A DNA stretch of 64,000 nucleotides. Origin: Pseudomonas sp. CC120222-01a (GTDB taxonomy: Bacteria; Pseudomonadota; Gammaproteobacteria; Pseudomonadales; Pseudomonadaceae). Below, in pieces: positions 60,161 through 64,000 of this stretch (positions are counted from its first letter, which is position 1; every line of letters begins with the position of its first letter). The notes below the pieces were generated by a model. That model was not told where the DNA came from, made no database searches, and saw only the letters and a list, made by a program, of their open reading frames with translations. The translations under genes were made by a program, and so were the position numbers. The DNA is taken from contig NZ_QEQQ01000022.1 in assembly GCF_003097235.1 (NCBI RefSeq), positions 26,215-90,214 on the forward strand, written 5' to 3'.

Positions 60161-61224
60161 CCCCCACGCAGTTCTCCAGCGCCGTGCTGGATTGGTACGA
60201 CCAGCACGGTCGCCACGACCTGCCCTGGCAACAGGGCATCAACCCATACCGCGTGTGGGTGTCGGAAATCATGCTGCAGCAGACCCAGGTCAGCACCGTG
60301 CTCAACTACTTCGACCGCTTCATGCAGGCCCTGCCGACCGTCCAGGCCCTGGCCGAGGCGCCGGAGGACGAAGTGCTGCACCTGTGGACCGGCCTTGGCT
60401 ACTACACCCGCGCCCGCAACCTGCAGAAGGCGGCGAAGATCGTCGTCGAGCAGCATGGCGGTGAGTTCCCGCGCAGCGTCGAGCAGCTTACCGAGCTGCC
60501 CGGCATTGGCCGTTCCACGGCTGGCGCCATCGCCAGCATCAGCATGGGCATCCGCGCGCCGATTCTCGATGGCAACGTCAAGCGCGTGCTGGCCCGCTAC
60601 ACCGCCCAGGTCGGCTACCCCGGCGAGCCCAAGGTGGCCAACCAGCTGTGGGCCACGGCCGAGCGCTTCACCCCGCAGCAGCGCGCCAACCACTACACCC
60701 AGGCGATGATGGACATGGGCGCAACGCTTTGCACGCGCAGCAAGCCCAGCTGCCTGATCTGCCCGTTGCAGCGCGGCTGCGAAGCGCACCTGCACGGCGA
60801 AGAAACCCGCTACCCCGAGCCCAAGCCACGCAAGGCACTGCCGCAACGGCGCACGCTGATGCCGCTGCTGGCCAACCACGAAGGCGCCATCCTGCTTTAC
60901 CGGCGCCCATCCAGTGGCCTGTGGGGCGGCTTGTGGAGCCTGCCGGAGCTGGACGATATCGCCCAGCTCGACGACCTCGCCTACCAGCACGGCCTGCGCC
61001 TGGCCGAAAGCCGCGCGCTGGACGGCCTGACCCACACCTTCAGCCACTTCCAGCTGGCGATCGAGCCCTGGCTGGTACGTGTCGACCCGGTCGGCCAGCA
61101 CGTGGCCGAGGCCGACTGGCTCTGGTATAACCTCGCCACCCCGCCGCGCCTGGGCCTCGCCGCCCCGGTCAAGAAGCTGCTCAAACGCGCGGCCGACGAA
61201 CTGATTGCAGGAGAAGCCCGATGA
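60157..61224 (+). CDS. mutY: A/G-specific adenine glycosylase
   Basis: 355 residues. It removes adenine mispaired with 8-oxoguanine. Helix-hairpin-helix ELPGIGRSTAGAIASI (~residues 110-125); catalytic Glu in VSEIMLQQTQVSTV; the 4Fe-4S loop CTRSKPSCLICPLQRGC; a C-terminal MutT-like domain (~225-350) for 8-oxoG recognition. ATGA overlaps with both neighbours imply coupled translation of asmA-mutY-yggX. Confidence 0.96.
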   Translation: MTPTQFSSAVLDWYDQHGRHDLPWQQGINPYRVWVSEIMLQQTQVSTVLNYFDRFMQALPTVQALAEAPEDEVLHLWTGLGYYTRARNLQKAAKIVVEQHGGEFPRSVEQLTELPGIGRSTAGAIASISMGIRAPILDGNVKRVLARYTAQVGYPGEPKVANQLWATAERFTPQQRANHYTQAMMDMGATLCTRSKPSCLICPLQRGCEAHLHGEETRYPEPKPRKALPQRRTLMPLLANHEGAILLYRRPSSGLWGGLWSLPELDDIAQLDDLAYQHGLRLAESRALDGLTHTFSHFQLAIEPWLVRVDPVGQHVAEADWLWYNLATPPRLGLAAPVKKLLKRAADELIAGEAR

Positions 61225-61493
61225 CCCGCACCGTGATGTGCCGCAAGTACAAAGAAGAACTCCCAGGCCTGGCCCGCCCGCCCTACCCCGGCGCCAAGGG
61301 CCAGGACATCTTCGACCACATCTCGGAGAAAGCCTGGGAAGACTGGAAGAAACACCAGACCATGCTGATCAACGAAAAGCGCCTGAACATGATGAACGGC
61401 GAGGACCGCAAGTACCTCCAGGGCGAGATGGACAAGTTCTTCGCTGGCGAGGAATACGCCCAGGCGGAAGGCTACGTTCCACCCGCCGAATGA
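61221..61493 (+). CDS. yggX: Probable Fe(2+)-trafficking protein YggX
   Basis: 90 residues: MTRTVMCRKYKEELPGLARPPYPGAKGQ holds the conserved Cys7, followed by MLINEKRLNMMNGEDRKYL. It is linked to iron-sulfur protection from oxidation. Coupled to mutY (an Fe-S enzyme) by a 4-bp overlap, as usual in gammaproteobacteria. Confidence 0.95.
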   Translation: MTRTVMCRKYKEELPGLARPPYPGAKGQDIFDHISEKAWEDWKKHQTMLINEKRLNMMNGEDRKYLQGEMDKFFAGEEYAQAEGYVPPAE

Positions 61494-61544
61494 CCCCATG
61501 AAACGTAAGCGACGGAATTAATTTAAAATTTTTTCAAAAAGTCG

Positions 61545-61573
61545 TTGACGGGCCGTCAGAAAATCTATTTAAT
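61545..61573 (+). promoter_or_regulatory. Promoter of tRNA-Phe
   Basis: TTGACG at 61545-61550, a 17-bp spacer, TTTAAT at 61568-61573, 10 bp before the tRNA. An A/T-rich stretch (61517-61540) upstream resembles an UP element. Confidence 0.7.
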
Positions 61574-61583
61574 TCACCTCGTC

Positions 61584-61659
61584 GCCCAGATAGCTCAGTC
61601 GGTAGAGCAGAGGATTGAAAATCCTCGTGTCGGCGGTTCGACTCCGTCTCTGGGCACCA
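61584..61659 (+). tRNA. tRNA-Phe (anticodon GAA)
   Basis: 76 nt: the acceptor stem GCCCAGA pairs with TCTGGGC and CCA is encoded. D-arm GCTCAGTCGGTAGAGC, anticodon stem GAGGATTGAAAATCCTC with GAA at 61617-61619, T-arm GGCGGTTCGACTCCGTC. Confidence 0.97.
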
Positions 61660-61705
61660 CCTTCAAGCTTCTGGTGGTTGCAAAGTTACCCGAAGCGACA
61701 ACAAG

Positions 61706-61728
61706 AAACCCGCCTAGTGCGGGTTTTT
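61706..61728 (+). terminator. Terminator after tRNA-Phe
   Basis: AAACCCGC, loop CTA, GTGCGGGTTTTTT. A strong stem with a T-run ~47 bp past the tRNA. Confidence 0.85.
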
Positions 61729-61748
61729 TGTTGTCTGTGATTTATGCC

Positions 61749-61967
61749 TCAGGAGTGGCAACTATCTGCCTTTGCCGCACTCGCTAGCCGCCCCCCCCAA
61801 TCACACTCCATTTGCTCCATCTCAAGAGCACGCGTGATGTCGCTTTGTGCAGCGGCCAATAACGCAGGATCGTTTTCTTCAAGGCAGGCCTCAAGATACG
61901 CGGCCACGTCTCCTTCAGTTTTCAGGTGGGCAGCAGCATCCCACCTGGTCAGTTTGATATCAGTCAT
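61749..61967 (-). pseudogene. Truncated HigA-type addiction-module antidote gene
   Basis: 72 residues from MTDIKLTRWDAAAHLKTEGD. The first ~47 (to LLAAAQSDITRA) match antidote proteins of the HigA/RelE-partner type, but the helix-turn-helix that normally follows is replaced by unrelated sequence ending KADSCHS. No toxin gene is next to it. It may be a non-functional remnant left beside a tRNA gene. Confidence 0.6.
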
Positions 61968-62162
61968 ACGCGGTGACCTCGTGCTCGCAAAGAGCAAAAT
62001 GTGCCTCTGTGTACCAACAACATCAAACCGGACCTGTTTCAAACTGTTGGATCAGACACCGCGGAACCATCCTGAACGGCCATTGACCCGTATCAACATT
62101 TCCCTCGACGCCCAATCTCACAATCTCAGGTGGACATTCGACCCAACCTCGCAAGGACCTCC

Positions 62163-63152
62163 ATGAGCGAAGAAGCCACCCTCCTGCTCCCCGCCCCCGA
62201 CGAATCCTCTTCCCCCACCCCTGCCGCACCTCGCACGCGCCGCCCCCGCCAACGTAAACCCGAGCCCGCCATCACTCAGGTCAGCCAGGCCCCAGCCGCG
62301 CTCGAAGTGGCCAGCGCTCCGAAGGGCAGCAACGAGGACAGCACCTCGGCACGCCTGCCGGCCAGCTACCCGTACCGCACCCGCCTGCGCCGCCAGGATT
62401 ACGAAAAGGCCAAGCACGCACTGCAGATCGAATTGCTGAAGGTACAAAGCTGGGTCAAGGAAACCGGCCAGCGCGTGGTGATCCTGTTCGAGGGGCGTGA
62501 CGCGGCGGGCAAGGGTGGCACCATCAAGCGTTTCATGGAGCACCTCAACCCACGCGGCGCACGGATCGTTGCACTGGAGAAGCCTTCCGAGCAGGAGCTG
62601 GGGCAGTGGTACTTCCAGCGCTACATCCAGCACCTGCCCACGGCGGGCGAAATGGTCTTCTTCGACCGCTCCTGGTACAACCGCGCCGGCGTCGAGAAGG
62701 TCATGGAGTTCTGCTCGCCGCTGCAGTACCTGGAGTTCATGCGCCAGGCCCCGGACCTGGAGCGGATGCTGTGCAACAGCGGCATCCTGCTGTTCAAGTA
62801 CTGGTTCTCGGTAAACCGTGAAGAACAGCTGCGCCGCTTCATCTCGCGCCGGGACGACCCGCTCAAGCACTGGAAGCTGTCGCCCATCGACATCAAGTCG
62901 CTGGACAAGTGGGAAGACTACACCGCAGCCAAGGAGGCGATGTTCTTCCATACCGATACCGCCGATGCGCCGTGGACGGTGATCAAGTCGGATGACAAGA
63001 AGCGCGCGCGGATCAACTGCATCCGGCATTTCCTGCACTCGCTGGACTACCCAGGCAAGGACCACCGCGTGGCGCATGCGCCAGACGAACTGCTGGTCGG
63101 CCGGGCATCACGCGGGTTTGAGGAAGACGAACCGACACCGCCCGCCAGTTGA
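62163..63152 (+). CDS. ppk2: Polyphosphate kinase 2
   Basis: 329 residues. It uses polyphosphate to phosphorylate nucleoside di- or monophosphates. Walker A EGRDAAGKGGTIKRF (~residues 114-128), then YFQRYIQHLP, Walker B DRSWYNRAGVE and a lid region. The ~65 N-terminal residues are Pro/Arg/Ala-rich and probably disordered. The start at 62163 is preferred over one at 62130. GDP/GTP versus AMP preference cannot be told from the motifs. Confidence 0.93.
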   Translation: MSEEATLLLPAPDESSSPTPAAPRTRRPRQRKPEPAITQVSQAPAALEVASAPKGSNEDSTSARLPASYPYRTRLRRQDYEKAKHALQIELLKVQSWVKETGQRVVILFEGRDAAGKGGTIKRFMEHLNPRGARIVALEKPSEQELGQWYFQRYIQHLPTAGEMVFFDRSWYNRAGVEKVMEFCSPLQYLEFMRQAPDLERMLCNSGILLFKYWFSVNREEQLRRFISRRDDPLKHWKLSPIDIKSLDKWEDYTAAKEAMFFHTDTADAPWTVIKSDDKKRARINCIRHFLHSLDYPGKDHRVAHAPDELLVGRASRGFEEDEPTPPAS

Positions 63153-63214
63153 ATCGCCTGGGCGGCTGCGCTTCAATACGCGCAATTTCCGAACACCCCA
63201 AGGATCCACACCCC

Positions 63215-63658
63215 ATGGCCACCCCAACCAAGCAACAGAAACGCGCCAAGCGCGCCGCCAGCAAAGCCAAGCAGAACCGCATGGTGCGCAGTGGCCAGGC
63301 GGTCAAGGCCAGCGCCGGTGACAGCGCGAGCATCGAGCAGGTGTTCAACAAGGCCATGGAGACCGACAGCTACAAAGAGCTGTTCGACAAAATGAAGGCC
63401 GCCCAGGAAACAGGCCTGGTGGCGATGATCTCGGTGTTCCTGGTCGACCCGCTGCTGGCCTTGGTACTCAAGGGCCACAAGGAAGAGCACGCCACCGACT
63501 ACATCGTGCTGGTGTTCAATGCCTACCGCACCTGGCTCGACGGCGCCGACGAAGACACCACCATGGCCTGGCTGGAGAGCGATGAGTTCCAGGAAGCCTA
63601 TATCGCCGCTTCCGAGCTGGTGGCCAAGCAGCAGCAACAGCAGAAGCAGTTTGGCTGA
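63215..63658 (+). CDS. Conserved hypothetical protein (147 aa)
   Basis: Starts MATPTKQQKRAKRAASKAKQNRMV: a Lys/Arg-rich N-terminus that could bind nucleic acid; the middle is helical and hydrophobic (GLVAMISVFLVDPLLALVLKGHKEEHATDYIVLVFNAYRTWLDG). The C-terminus is Gln-rich (KQQQQQKQFG). No family is named. AAGGA precedes the ATG at 63215. It lies 62 bp after ppk2 and may be cotranscribed. Confidence 0.7.
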   Translation: MATPTKQQKRAKRAASKAKQNRMVRSGQAVKASAGDSASIEQVFNKAMETDSYKELFDKMKAAQETGLVAMISVFLVDPLLALVLKGHKEEHATDYIVLVFNAYRTWLDGADEDTTMAWLESDEFQEAYIAASELVAKQQQQQKQFG

Positions 63659-63679
63659 TCGGGCCATGTAACCTGTTCC

Positions 63680-63703
63680 CGCCTCTTCGCGGGCACGCCC
63701 GCT
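63680..63703 (+). repeat. REP interrupted by the IS element
   Basis: GCCTCTTCGCGGGCACGCCCGCT and then an abrupt change where other copies continue CCCACAGG. The insertion lies exactly after GCCCGCT. Confidence 0.85.
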
Positions 63704-64000
63704 TGTATGGTTAGACTTGAAGGGGTGGTGGGACTAAATGCCCGATTCTGACTGTTCGCAGCAGTACAGACCGTGGGAGACATCGCCCCACCCCTTCCAC
63801 CAAAGCGCCGATAAAGAATGCATCGTTTGCAAGCGACGATAGAAGCAAGCCAGCGCCTCTTGGTGAAACCCCTTCAAGCCGAAAAACCATAACGTGAGGT
63901 GGCTCCCATGGCAATGCAGGTTGGAAAGCTGATCGTGGGTGCGGATGTCGCAAAAGCTGAACTGGTGATTCATCACGATGATTGCGATGAGATCATCAGG
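63704..64000 (+). mobile_element. IS110-family insertion sequence, left end (continues beyond window)
   Basis: It begins at the REP break (63704) with TGTATGGTTAGACTTGAAGG and has a ~204-bp leader before the transposase ATG. In the leader TATGGTT (63706-63712) and CTTGAAGGGG (63716-63725) pair with CCCCTTCAAG (63869-63878) and AACCATA (63885-63891), so it can fold into one large hairpin. IS110-family elements known in P. putida (e.g. ISPpu9 and ISPpu10) insert into REP sequences; this element behaves in the same way. The right end is outside the window. Confidence 0.85.
63908..64000 (+). CDS. IS110-family transposase, N-terminal part (3' end outside window)
   Basis: MAMQVGKLIVGADVAKAEL...: the GADVAKAEL segment is the start of the RuvC-like DEDD catalytic domain with its first Asp. 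GAGGTGG lies just upstream of the ATG at 63908; the ATG at 63914 is an alternative. Only 31 codons are visible. Confidence 0.85.
   Translation, partial: MAMQVGKLIVGADVAKAELVIHHDDCDEIIR

Noticed and set aside
3745..63703. Many evenly built palindromes that might suggest a CRISPR array
   Set aside because: They are REP/BIME elements scattered between genes, not regularly spaced repeats with unique spacers. No cas genes are present.

Overview
The window is a gamma-proteobacterial chromosome segment from a Pseudomonas of the P. putida group. The evidence is high GC, frequent REP palindromes of two P. putida-type families, a complete Pseudomonas glycine betaine/carnitine catabolic cluster (gbcAB, dgcAB, sox, cbcXWV, gbdR), glutathione-independent formaldehyde dehydrogenase, and an IS110-type element inserted in a REP. 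I ran no searches; functions rest on motifs, family knowledge and gene order.

Layout. 1-7.4 kb: end of an EAL phosphodiesterase gene, msrA with a GST gene, a retropepsin-like protease gene, a lysophospholipid acyltransferase-like gene, an APC permease gene, a DUF2780 gene and two tandem orphan RHS-core genes. 7.4-17.8 kb: one-carbon and glycine block fdhA, purU, soxG-soxA-soxD-soxB, glyA, then ltaE. 17.9-22.5 kb: two chemoreceptor genes flanking a zapA-type pair. 22.5-34 kb: gbcB and gbcA (divergent), a 0.9-kb noncoding region rich in DnaA-box-like sites, then an ETF pair, dgcB, dgcA, a DUF5943 gene and a dipeptidase gene. 34.2-39.2 kb: an AT-richer accessory island with an HNH-nuclease bacteriocin and immunity gene, a broken second copy of an LprI-like gene, a regulator remnant and two unknown genes. 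39.2-43.7 kb: carnitine genes cdhR, caiX, cdhC, cdhA, cdhB. 43.8-52.5 kb: a PI-PLC-like gene, a candidate small RNA, gbdR, the serine dehydratase gene and cbcXWV. 52.6-63.7 kb: hisF-hisA-DUF2164-hisH-hisB, an MFS transporter gene, asmA-mutY-yggX, tRNA-Phe, a truncated antitoxin gene and ppk2. The window ends inside an IS110-family element.

How it works together. CbcXWV and CaiX import choline, betaine and carnitine. CdhA, CdhC and CdhB turn carnitine into glycine betaine. GbcAB, then DgcAB with its ETF, then SoxBDAG remove three methyl groups to reach glycine. GlyA makes serine and SdaA makes pyruvate plus ammonia. FdhA and PurU handle the formaldehyde and formyl-folate released. GbdR and CdhR are the likely regulators. 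A GCGAC-N16-(A/G)CGAC motif recurs between gbcB and gbcA, upstream of cbcX, and between cdhR and caiX.

The most unusual points are the DnaA-box cluster at 25.3-25.9 kb, the RHS duplication whose membrane tails have diverged faster than the core, the bacteriocin island with its decayed duplicates, the candidate small RNA at 45.4 kb, and the REP-targeted IS110 element with its structured leader.
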